Positions 42,397 to 54,532 of a stretch of 64,000 nt of DNA are shown here, piece by piece. Position 1 is the stretch's first letter, and the number at the start of each line of letters is the position of its first letter. Origin of the DNA: Lingula anatina (taxonomy: Eukaryota; Brachiopoda; Lingulata; Lingulida; Lingulidae); assembly GCF_001039355.2 (NCBI RefSeq), contig NW_019773781.1, positions 311,615 through 375,614 on the forward strand, written 5' to 3'. The translations under genes were made by a program, and so were the position numbers. The notes beneath the pieces are model-generated. The model saw nothing but the letters and a program-made list of their open reading frames with translations. It was not told the origin of the DNA and made no database searches.

Positions 42397-45300
42397 ATGA
42401 CCTAACCAGGGAAACCGATTATGAAGCAATTAGGCAACCTGGTATGAAGTCCTTCAGCAATTTCCCTGATTGAGTTTTTCACAGGTGTTTGAGGATCATC
42501 TAATTATGCTTCATGTTTTAAACAATGATGATAACAACCAGAGATGAAACAAAAGTGATAATTCAGAGAAGAATCACAACTGACTCAGTGTTTGTGATAA
42601 GCTAAAATCCCTTTAGAAATTAAACCGTTTAAGAATTCAATTGTAATAACTTACTACATTCTGTTCAATGTCTCTCATAAATATAGGTGAGCAATGGCAT
42701 CACCAACTTGAAGAGGAGTATAATGATAAGTTGGGGTTCTTTCTCCAACTTCTGTTCTCTGATACTTCCTTGTTATCAGACTAGAAGATATAATCCAACT
42801 TACAGGGATGGGTGGGGTGTCTGGAATGTAATTCAGTAGCTGTCTGTGGGATATTAATTTAAGACTTGATGCCTAGAGGCTTCAGGGACCATTACAATAC
42901 TTCCTAAGCATCAATCCCAATTAAACTTAACAGTTTTGGATAAAAAAATAATTGCCTTAATTAATTAAGTTAATATATAGGTAGTGGTAGAAATTGGGCA
43001 GTTCCACAAATGCCCCTCCCCATTCTCACATTGGAAGCTGAGCAGACTTTACATAAGCAAGGGACTTCCCCTCAGACATAGCAATTCATCATGGCTACAA
43101 CTGTCTCTACTGACCACATTATACAGTTTTTTATGAGCAAATCCTGTCCTATGACAAATTACATGCTTGTCGATACTTAATCAGATTCTGGGATGCTATT
43201 TCATCTAAAAATATCACAGGCCATTGATGAATTGTGTGCATTTTTCAAGCTGCGTCAGTGAAGACTTGATGCTGATTATCTTCCTCACAAACTACCTGAA
43301 AACCAAAATATCAAGGGTCTTATTCATTACTGTCGCATCACAGAAATACAAAAATTTCAATCCTATTCTGGAAATTAAGATTTCAAGTGCTTTTATATAA
43401 AAGGTCATTTTAAGCACATTTATCACACTGTGTTCACAGGAAAAAAAGCTGTTTTTCCTCATAAGCCCTGCAGGTAAACAGAAGTTGAAGGCAGCGGACG
43501 CAAATGTGTACGAAAACTGCTCAGTATCCTAGCAACTTAAACTATTCTAGAACTCTCAAACTGGGCGCACTGTATTTTATCATCAGAACTAGCCCCCAAG
43601 TGATCAGAACTCATTTTCCTTATCAATGCACAAGGTTCTGGACTGCACATGTGCAGACTGTGGTTTCCAAACCTCAACTTCAATATCAGATCAATCCATC
43701 AACTGGTCCTTTGCAATATTATACATGAGGCAATAGCTCCTTTCTAAAATGAGCATCAGAGTTTTTTTGTTTTTTTTTCCAAGAATTATCAAGAACCACC
43801 CATATTTCAATTTTAAACTAATAGCAAGTTGCCTTGTCTAGGCCAAGATATGGCGGCATGTTTTACATAACTCAGAAGCCTCTCAGCAGTAACTTGGCAA
43901 TAATGTGATTTTCTGATTTTCTCAGTTACAGGCTGCACCCAGTGTGGCAGTTTTGGAGTCAATAAGGTCTAGACTTGGTCTTAGAGCGTAAACTTAAATT
44001 ACAGAACTGTGGTTCAAGCTAGTAATCATTCTGTTAAAACTACAGCATTTCTATGGTTGACCAGATGGCCTTAGTCATCAAAAGGCCAAATTCAGGACTC
44101 AAAGTAACCCCACCTTTCCAATCCCAGGTGAAACCATGAACCACCTGTCCTCTGGTATCTAAACCTCCTGTTAAACAAAATATCCATGAGTTGATAACCG
44201 ATGCAAGCACCTCAGAGTGAAACATATCATATATTCAATATAATGTGTACCATCTATTAAAACTACATACCTAATACTCTAAAATCTTCTACGCAGAAGC
44301 TGCACATGACATCAGACCTAACTGGTCCGGCAAGAGGTCCAACAGAAAAATAGCCACAACCATTGTCAGCAAGAGTCATGGGGCAGTGCGCCATTTCTGA
44401 TTATCTCCACGGTTGGCACCACTTCATAACCCTGGGTACCACTTTCATATCCTCAGCACCATTCCCGACTTAAGAACTGGCACTCCTGACAATTTCTCCT
44501 TGGGAATGTTCTAGACTTGTGTGGAGACTCTTGTGGATATGTGAGGAAGATGAAGTAATTGAGCAGAAGGCCTCAAAATCAATCCTGACTTTGCTGGAAT
44601 TTCGTGTTATACAGCCATCTGGATTGCTCAGCTAGCAGGTATAGTCTGACTAGGCATGCTACTGATAAATATATTAAGAATATAACAACACTTAATTTCC
44701 AAATACTTAAGTACATATGTGTCTATGAGAAGTCATGATGCAGATGACCTTCTACAATAGTATTCCACTAGCCCATTAATCTGGCATTAAAGACTCATAA
44801 ATAGGTATCAAATTTCGTCCAAGATGTTCCAATATTTTTCTTGATACTATGCCAATGAGATGTTAACGTCCTCTCAAAAAAATAACTCTCTTCATGATTC
44901 TGCAGCACTTTTTGCGTGCAGTTTACTGCAGTCAGCACTCCTTGCAACTTGAGATCCAATACGGAAACATCACGTTCAGATTTCTCACATATACAAATAA
45001 AAATTAGCATTGCTGATAATTTTCACATATTAAAAAAAACCTGTTTGTTAATGATACCTGAAACACTCTTAATGAAGTGCAGACTTACAGTAACAAGTGG
45101 AATTGTCTCTCTGTTTACAACCCAAGCCTGCAGGAAACACACCTATCCCCAGCTGGACTGTTTTTCTAGCCAGAGCAACCTTAGTTTCACAGCAGAGGTG
45201 GTGAATCTCCTGAACCTAACTCCTTTTCACTGATCATAAATTTGAATGCTGGCTAGGCAAACAAGATTCCAGTAGACTTTCAAACTCAGGGTGTCTTATA

Positions 45301-47394
45301 TTGAAAACAAGTAGAAGTAACTTCCTAATTTACTTCTCCATCAGAGCAGTATTGCTACAGACCTTGTTTCATACCCTTTCCATGCAGTAGTAAAGTAAGA
45401 AACCTCTGCTCACTCAGTGCATTGCAAATACCTTGTTGTGAGGAAGACAATTTCTCATGAGTTGTAATAAGGTCAGTGCTGCTGCCTTTAACTGGCCACC
45501 TTGGATGCTATAATTGGACCAATTCTTGCCTTTTTTGCTATTTTACTATATTTAGGTCACAGTTTACTATATATAAGTCACTCATGCCATACATAATTAG
45601 GCTGATTTTTAATCACAATATGTTGCCCAACTAATAAAGGTCGTAATGAGTTTATTAACCCAATTTGACTGGATGTATGTTGTAATTCCAAGCACTGATC
45701 TCAACAAACCATATACTTTCATCAATTCGTGTCCAAAGCTTTAGAATTCCAAGTTACCAATTCTACTGCCATGCAAGAGGAAACTGACACATTTTGATCT
45801 CAGTTAGACTAGCTGTGAACACAGCAAAACACTGATGACATTGGGTTCAGGTGGAGAAAAGGGGTATCTACCCTGACATTCTATCAACAGCAACAGGAAG
45901 TACAGTGCCCCAAAGTCCTGACAGCTCTTTCCACTGCATACAACACCAGAACCATTATTCCCTTCCTGCATTTTTTCATGTAGGCAAATTGAGAGGCAGC
46001 GTTGCACTCAACCCATCGACTTTTTAAAATACCACAAAGGCTAAATGGCTCATAAGCATTCGTGGATCAATGCAAATGAGTAAGTGCCAGTGCATGTGGG
46101 AATGTTGAGATGTGTTCTGGGTGCCTACTGCCTGTACTGAAATATTAACTGCTTATTGGCAGCTTTTCTAAGATAACTTTCGTAGCCAAAGCCATTTCCA
46201 TGTTGTTGGTAAAACAGAAAGTCTTATGCAAGGCTTAAAGAAGCTGACAGTAGGTTACTCTGATTTAGGATACGATCCCTACCATCCTTCCTTGTTATCT
46301 CACCGAGTTGAGGCATTCAGCTCTCAGAAGAGTTTGATAAAACTATTGAAAACAACATCAATCTCTGACTTTAATGTTTTTCCATGATTTGGCCTAAAAC
46401 CCTCCTGAACTCTTCACCACGATGCTTCCTGGTCTGACAAATAACCCTCTGAAGCCTCAGAATGGCATATATATAGTTTTCTCTGATTTTTACTGAAAAA
46501 ATGAAACAATCATATTCAACGATTCAACCTTACAGCCAATTGTCTAATCTACAATGAAATACAGTTGCATCACCTCAACAAAAATGTTATTTTCTGGACT
46601 AAAAAAATGCAGAGAAGAAGGTTGAAATGAGTGGTGCTGGCAACCCTGTATGCTCCAGTGAGCCCAGCACCATACCCCTCCGAACCAGCCACGTTCTCTC
46701 ACTCTTGATCAACCAACAGGATATAACTTCACCCTAGGAAACTGCTTAGTTCACATACTTCCCATGACCTTGTGTGCCACTCTATAAAATACATCTGGAG
46801 TAAGAGCTGTAATGTGCTCAAATGGCCAGGTTCCTCTCTCTGCCCTGTGAGGCTGATGGGGTTTTAATAAGGTATCTCGTACTCACTGGTTGTGCATTCA
46901 TTCTCAAACACCAGTTATTTTTGTGCACTAATACTAGAGGGAGCTCTTGCTTTCTCATACTTAAGTTCTCCACCTCTCATTTCAACCCACCCCTCTCTCT
47001 CCCACCTCCTTTCCTTAGAACTACATCTATCCATCCCTCCATCTCCCTCAAGCTCATTTCTAAAGTCATGACCCATATACGTGAGTCACCCAAAATACCA
47101 ACAGAGGGTCAGCTAAATGTTGGATAAGGACATGCCTTTTTTATTAAAGTTGGTTTTCACACCAGATTATTTTTGTGGTGTGAATGACATCTTGTTAACT
47201 GTAGACCCTGGGTCAAAACACAGTTATTACACTGATTCAATGTTTGTCTTTTATATCCAACAGAAAAACATCATGTTATATCATATATTTTACAACTTTT
47301 ACACAACTTTCTTACTTTAAAATTTTCATAAATAACTCTTCATATTATCTTACTATTAATTCTATGATATTGATATCTATTCAANATATGACCT
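42397..47394. repeat. 5.0 kb duplicated block 2, copy A
   Basis: Starts ATGACCTAACCAGGGAAACC and ends at the N at 47395. Repeated as 47396-52927 with roughly one percent differences or fewer by eye. It carries the empty site (ATTTAAGACTT at 42857-42867) of the 553 bp element in copy B. No coding sequence was recognised. Confidence 0.93.
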
Positions 47395-47395
47395 C
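47395..47395. other. Single-N junction between block 2 copies
   Basis: The N lies exactly where copy A breaks off and copy B begins, as at 24960. Confidence 0.95.
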
Positions 47396-50300
47396 ACCAG
47401 GGAAACCGATTATGAAGCAATTAGTCCTTCAGCATTTTCCCTGATTGAGTTTTTCACAGGTGTTTGAGGATCATCTAATTATGCTTCATGTTTTAAACAA
47501 TGATGATAACAACCAGAGATGAAACAAAAGTGATAATTCAGAGAAGAATCACAACTGACTCAGTGTTTGTGATAAGCTAAAATCCCTTTAGAAATTAAAC
47601 CGTTTAAGAATTCAATTGTAATAACTTACTACATTCTGTTCAATGTCTCTCATAAATATAGGTGAGCAATGGCATCACCAACTTGAAGAGGAGTATAATG
47701 ATAAGTTGGGGTTCTTTCTCCAACTTCTGTTCTCTGATACTTCCTTGTTATCAGACTAGAAGATATAATCCAACTTACAGGGATGGGTGGGGTGTCTGGA
47801 ATGTAATTCAGTAGCTGTCTGTGGGATATTAATTTAATACCCCGTTCACACTATGCTCAGTTATCCGGATAAATTGCGAATTAGGTCACAATTCGAATAA
47901 ATGCAGTAGTGTGAACGCAAGAGGATTTTTGTAATGCGCATTTTCAAAATCCTGCAAGCGAGGTGGATTTCTAAGCGCGATCCGGATAACTTACCGGAAT
48001 CGACACCTGTACAGATCTTACTGCGCATGTGTGCTGATAAGTGCGGATATCTATGAACGCTTGTTTATTACTTTAGCGATTGCACCAAACGTATTTGGAG
48101 GTCACCACTCACTACAACATGAGGAAACAAACTTATTTTGCCACCTTATACTTCTCAAGAATGCTGGAATGTCTTCTGAGTTGCATTTGTCGTCACAAAT
48201 TTTTGTTGGTATTTTAAGATTTCCTGTGCGGCGCATGCGCGAGTGTTCAAAACAGGAAGTTAAACCTGAAATTTTCAACATGGGATTCGGATTCGCTTAG
48301 CGAGTGTGAACGCAATACCGAATCGGATTCCTTACGAAAAATCCGAATTATAGAAATGCGCATTTTGGCAACTGTAGTGTGAATGGGGTATAAGACTTGA
48401 TGCCTAGAGGCTTCAGGGACCATTACAATACTTCCTAAGCATCAATCCCAATTAAACTTAACAGTTTTGGATAAAAAAATAATTGCCTTAATTAATTAAG
48501 TTAATATATAGGTAGTGGTAGAAATTGGGCAGTTCCACAAATGCCCCTCCCCATTCTCACATTGGAAGCTGAGCAGACTTTACATAAGCAAGGGACTTCC
48601 CCTCAGACATAGCAATTCATCATGGCTACAACTGTCTCTACTGACCACATTATACAGTTTTTTATAAGCAAATCCTGTCCTATGACAAATTACATGCTTG
48701 TCGATACTTAATCAGATTCTGGGATGCTATTTCATCTAAAAATATCACAGGCCATTGATGAATTGTGTGCATTTTTCAAGCTGCGTCAGTGAGGACTTGC
48801 TGCTGATTATCTTCCTCACAAACTACCTGAAAACCAAAATATCAAGGGTCTTATTCATTACTGTCGCATCACAGAAATACAAAAATTTCAATCCTATTCT
48901 GGAAATTAAGATTTCAAGTGCTTTTATATAAAAGGTCATTTTAAGCACATTTATCACACTGTGTTCACAGAAAAAAAAGCTGTTCTTCCTCATAAGCCCT
49001 GCAGGTAAACAGAAGTTGAAGGCAGCGGACGCAAATGTGTACGAAAACTGCTCAGTATCCTAGCAACTTAAACTATTCTAGAACTCTCAAACTGGGCGCA
49101 CTGTGTTTTATCATCGGAACTAGCCCCCAAGTGATCAGAACTCATTTTCCTTATCAATGCACAAGGTTCTGGACTGCACATGTGCAGACTGTGGTTTCCA
49201 AACCTCAATTTCAATATCAAATCAATCCATCAACTGGTCCTTTGCAATATTATACATGAGGCAATAGCTCCTTTCTAAAATGAGCAGCAGAGTCTTTTTG
49301 TGTTTTTTTTTTCCAAGAATTATCAAGAACCACCCATATTTCAATTTTAAACTAATAGCAAGTTGCCTTGTCTAGGCCAAGATATGGCAGCATGTTTTAC
49401 ATAACTCAGAAGCCTCTCAGCAGTAACTTGGCAATAATGTGATTTTCTGATTTTCTCAGTTACAGGCTGCACCCAGTGTGGCAGTTTTGGAGTCAATAAG
49501 GTCTAGACTTGGTCTTAGAGCGTAAACTTAAATTACAGAACTGTGGTTCAAGCTAGAAATCATTCTGTAAAAACTACAGCATTTCTATGGTTGACCAGAT
49601 GGCCTTAGTCATCAAAAGGCCAAATTCAGGACTCAAAGTAACCCCACCTTTCCAATCCCAGGTGAAACCATGAACCACCTGTCCTCTGGTATCTAAACCT
49701 CCTGTTAAACAAAATATCCATGAGTTGATAACCGATGCAAGCACCTCAGAGTGAAACATATCATATATTCAATATAATGTGTACCATCTATTAAAACTAC
49801 ATACCTAATACTCTAAAATCTTCTACGCAGAAGCTGCACATGACATCAGACCTAACTGGTCCGACAAGAGGTCCAACAGAAAAATAGCCACAACCATTGT
49901 CAGCAAGAGTCATGGGGCAGTGCGCCATTTCTGATTATCTCCACGGTTGGCACCACTTCATAACCCTGGGTACCACTTTCATATCCTCAGCACCATTCCC
50001 GACTTAAGAACTGGCACTCCTGACAATTTCTCCTTGGGAATGTTCTAGACTTGTGTGGAGACTCTTGTGGATATGTGAGGAAGATGAAGTAATTGAGCAG
50101 AAGGCCTCAAAATCAATCCTGACTTTGCTGGAATTTCGTGTTATACAGCCATCTGGATTGCTCAGCTAGCAGGTATAGTCTGACTAGGCATGCTACTTAT
50201 AAATATATTAAGAATATAACAACACTTAATTTCCAAATACTTAAGTACATATGTGTCTATGAGAAGCCATGATGCAGATGACCTTCTACAATAGTATTCC

Positions 50301-52927
50301 ACTAGCCCATTAATCTGGCATTAAAGACTCATAAATAGGTATCAAATTTCGTCCAAGATGTTCCAATATTTTTCTTGATACTATGCCAATGAGATGTTAA
50401 CGTCCTCTCAAAAAAATAACTCTCTTCATGATTCTGCAGCACTTTTTGCGTGCAGTTTACTGCAGTCAGCACTCCTTGCAACTTGAGATCCAATACGGAA
50501 ACATCACGTTCAGATTTCTCACATATACAAATAAAAATTAGCATTGCTGATAACTTTCACATATTAAAAAAAACCTGTTTGTTAATGATACCTGAAACAC
50601 TCTTAATGAAGTGCAGACTTACAGTAACAAGTGGAATTGTCTCTCTGTTTACAACCCAAGCCTGCAGGAAACACACCTATCCCCAGCTGGACTGTTTTTC
50701 TAGCCAGAGCAACCTTAGTTTCACAGCAGAGGTGGTGAATCTCCTGAACCTAACTCCTTTTCACTGATCATAAATTTGAATGCTGGCTAGGCAAACAAGA
50801 TTCCAGTAGACTTTCAAACTCAGGGTGTCTTATATTGAAAACAAGTAGAAGTAACTTCCTAATTTACTTCTCCATCAGAGCAGTATTGCTACAGACCTTG
50901 TTTCATACCCTTTCCATGCAGTAGTAAAGTAAGAAACCTCTGCTCACTCAGTGCATTGCAAATACCTTGTTGTGAGGAAGACAATTTCTCATGAGTTGTA
51001 ATAAGGTCAGTGCTGCTGCCTTTAACTGGCCACCTTGGATGCTATAATTTGACCAATTCTTGCCTTTTTTGCTATTTTACTTTATTTAGGTCACAGTTTA
51101 CTATATATAAGTCACTCATGCCATACATAATTAGGTTGATTTTTAATCACAATATGTTGCCCAACTAATAACGGTCGTAATGAGTTTATTAACCCAATTT
51201 GACTGGATGTATGTTGTAATTCCAAGCACTGATCTCAACAAACCACATACTTTCATCAATTCGTGTCCAAAGCTTTAGAATTCCAAGTTACCAATTCTAC
51301 TGCCATGCAAGAGGAAACTGACACATTTTGATCTCAGTTAGACTAGCTGTGAACACAGCAAAACACTGATGACATTGGGTTCAGGTGGAGAAAAGGGGTA
51401 TCTACCCTGACATTCTATCAACAGCAACAGGAAGTACAGTGCCCCAAAGTCCTGACAGCTCTTTCCACTGCATACAACACCAGAACCATTATTCCCTTCC
51501 TGCATTTTTTCATGTAGGCAAATTGAGAGGCAGCGTTGCACTCAACCCATCGACTTTTTAAAATACCACAAAGGCTAAATGGCTCATAAGCATCCGTGGA
51601 TCAATGCAAATGAGTAAGTGCCAGTGCATGTGGGAATGTTGAGATGTGTTCTGGGTGCCTACTGCCTGTACTGAAATATTAACTGCTTATTGGCAGCTTT
51701 TCTAAGATAACTTTCGTAGCCAAAGCCATTTCCATGTTGTTGGTAAAACAGAAAGTCTTATGCGAGGCTTAAAGAAGCTGACAGTAGGTTACTCTGATTT
51801 AGGATACGATCCCTACCATCCTTCCTTGTTATCTCACCGAGTTGAGGCATTCAGCTCTCAGAAGAGTTTGATAAAACTATTGAAAACAACATAAATCTCT
51901 GACTTTAATGTTTTTCCATGATTTGGCCTAAAACCCTCCTGAACTCTTCACCACGATGCTTCGTGGTCTGACAAATAACCCTCTGAAGCCTCAGAATGGC
52001 ATATATATAGTTTTCTCTGATTTTTACTGAAAAAATGAAACAATCATATTCAACGATTCAACCTTACAGCCAATTGTCTAATCTACAATGAAATACAGTT
52101 GCATCACCTCAACAAAAATGTTATTTTCTGGACTAAAAAAATGCAGAGAAGAAGGTTGAAATGAGTGGTGCTGGCAACCCTGTATGCTCCAGTGAGCCCA
52201 GCACCATACCCCTCCGAACCAGCCACGTTCTCTCACTCTTGATCAACCAACAGGATATAACTTCACCCTAGGAAACTGCTTAGTTCACATACTTCCCATG
52301 ACCTTGTGTGCCACTCTATAAAATACATCTGGAGTAAGAACTGTAATGTGCTCAAATGGCCAGGTTCCTCTCTCTGCCCTGTGAGGCTGATGGGGTTTTA
52401 ATAAGGTATCTCGTACTCACTGGTTGTGCATTCATTCTCAAACACCAGTTATTTTTGTGCACTAATACTAGAGGGAGCTCTTGCTTTCTCATACTTAAGT
52501 TCTCCACCTCTCATTTCAACCCACCCCTCTCTCTCCCACCTCCTTTCCTTAGAACTACATCTATCCTTCCATCCATCCCTCCATCTCCCTCAAGCTCATT
52601 TCTAAAGTCATGACCCATATACGTGAGTCACCCAAAATACCAACAGAGGGTCAGCTAAATGTTGGATAAGGACATGCCTTTTTTATTAAAGTTGGTTTTC
52701 ACACCAGATTATTTTTGTGGTGTGAATGACATCTTGTTAACTGTAGACCCTGGGTCAAAACACAGTTATTACACTGATTAAATGTTTGTCTTTTATATCC
52801 AACAGAAAAACATCATGTTATATCATATATTTTACAACATTTACACAACTTTCTGACTGAAAAAAATTTCATAAATAACTCTTCATATTATCTTACTGTT
52901 AATTCTATGATATTGATATCTATTCAA
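47396..52927. repeat. 5.5 kb duplicated block 2, copy B
   Basis: Second copy of 42397-47394. It has a 553 bp insertion (47838-48390), lacks about 15 bp near 47427, and has 8 extra bp of a CCAT repeat near 52563. It continues into unique sequence at 52928. Confidence 0.93.
47838..48390. mobile_element. 553 bp inverted-repeat transposon with TAA target duplication
   Basis: The ends TACCCCGTTCACACTA and TAGTGTGAATGGGGTA are 16 bp inverted repeats with one mismatch. TAA lies on both sides (47835-47837 and 48391-48393), and copy A has the uninterrupted site with one TAA. A 3 bp TAA/TWA duplication is typical of PIF/Harbinger elements. Inside, GTGTGAACGC occurs near both ends (about 47910 and 48304), ATGCGCATTTT twice, and the base composition is GC-richer with GCGCATGCGC. 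There is no transposase; the 89-codon frame at 48031-48300 is judged spurious. Confidence 0.93.
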
Positions 52928-54017
52928 CATCTTTAATAAAATTGCAATATATCAATGACATGCTAGTAATATAGGCCAGCCCGAATCCCACTTAATATTC
53001 ATAGCTGTCTATCAATTTCATAGTGGCCAATATTCATAAAATACAAATGAGGACCAAGTCTGAGAAACTGCCTAAAATAACACTGCTACATTTTACCACT
53101 AAACAGGTGGGTGGGGGGAGGAGGTTTTTGGATGTTTCACTGGTAAAGGTGGAAATATCTTTTTCAAGAGTCAGTTAGATTGTTTTATGGAAATACAAGA
53201 CTTCCAGATGTCAATACAAAAAAATCCATTAAAATGCAATAAATCAAGACAAATGTCAAGGATGCATCTGTTTGTTACCTACAACCATTAAAAACTCTTA
53301 AAAGTAACTTTAACCTACCAGCAGCAGTTAGAAAGACCTTAATTAGCAGGAATCCCATCCTACACATGCCTCAGTGCATGTTTTCAATCTTTTTTTTTTT
53401 TTTTGTAAACTACATCTGTCACCCTAAAACACCACACAAGAATCTGCGACCAACATTTGGCCACTGAATTATTCTCCAGTGTGGGTAAAGAGAACATGTC
53501 AAAAACTGCAGTCATTCTTTCCTCTCCCCCTCTCCATTTCTTCCGTAAAAAAACTAATCTATTCTTTCTTCAGCTTTTTTTCTACTTCCGTCTACAGCTT
53601 ACATAAAGCTGCTCCACTACTGCCAAATTAAAATTGGGGGAAAAATAAAGGCTGGGAATGGTGTAATAATTAGCAGGAAATAGTTGACATATTTTGGGTT
53701 ACAATATCAGGCTGCTCCCTGTAGTCTGGGACTTAACAATATAACATGGTCATAAATACCGTCTGGGGCACCTCGGCGTAGGTTGGGGAAGGGGGGGGGG
53801 GGGAGTTGATAACAGTCTAGACTGAGGGGGTCTGACTAAAACTTGGCTTACATTAACATGATCAGCCTTTCATTATGTATGTTGTATGGTGCTATAGTGA
53901 ACATCAAAAGAACAAGTGATTTTAAGAAATGCAATGTTCAGCTATTATTTCAGTGAAACAGAACATGCACATGTTGTTATGGGAGAAAATGATTGTTGAT
54001 TAGAAAAGCAAAGTATG
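52928..54017. other. Non-coding stretch
   Basis: AT-rich unique sequence with T- and G-runs (53389-53404, 53790-53803). Nothing else was recognised. Confidence 0.6.
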
Positions 54018-54532
54018 CCCCTACAATAAAATGATATAATCAAGCAAAAAAAAANNNNNNNNNNNNNNNNNNNNNNNNNNNNNNNNNNNNNNNNNNNNNN
54101 NNNNNNNNNNNNNNNNNNNNNNNNNNNNNNNNNNNNNNNNNNNNNNNNNNNNNNNNNNNNNNNNNNNNNNNNNNNNNNNNNNNNNNNNNNNNNNNNNNNN
54201 NNNNNNNNNNNNNNNNNNNNNNNNNNNNNNNNNNNNNNNNNNNNNNNNNNNNNNNNNNNNNNNNNNNNNNNNNNNNNNNNNNNNNNNNNNNNNNNNNNNN
54301 NNNNNNNNNNNNNNNNNNNNNNNNNNNNNNNNNNNNNNNNNNNNNNNNNNNNNNNNNNNNNNNNNNNNNNNNNNNNNNNNNNNNNNNNNNNNNNNNNNNN
54401 NNNNNNNNNNNNNNNNNNNNNNNNNNNNNNNNNNNNNNNNNNNNNNNNNNNNNNNNNNNNNNNNNNNNNNNNNNNNNNNNNNNNNNNNNNNNNNCCCCTA
54501 CAATAAAATGATATAATCAAGCAAAAAAAAAA
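54018..54532. other. 440-N gap flanked by the same 37 bp
   Basis: Ns run from 54055 to 54494. The 37 bp before the gap (from CCCCTACAATAAAATGATAT to the A-run) is repeated immediately after it. The contigs overlap, so the gap is probably false or much shorter. Confidence 0.9.

Noticed and set aside
43504-46007. Several 60-105 codon frames conserved between block 2 copies (repeated at 49035-51541)
   Set aside because: Identity is explained by the near-identical duplication; substitutions are not confined to silent sites and no family is recognised.
48031-48300. 89-codon open frame inside the 553 bp transposon
   Set aside because: No resemblance to a transposase, and it sits in a non-autonomous element; length is within chance.
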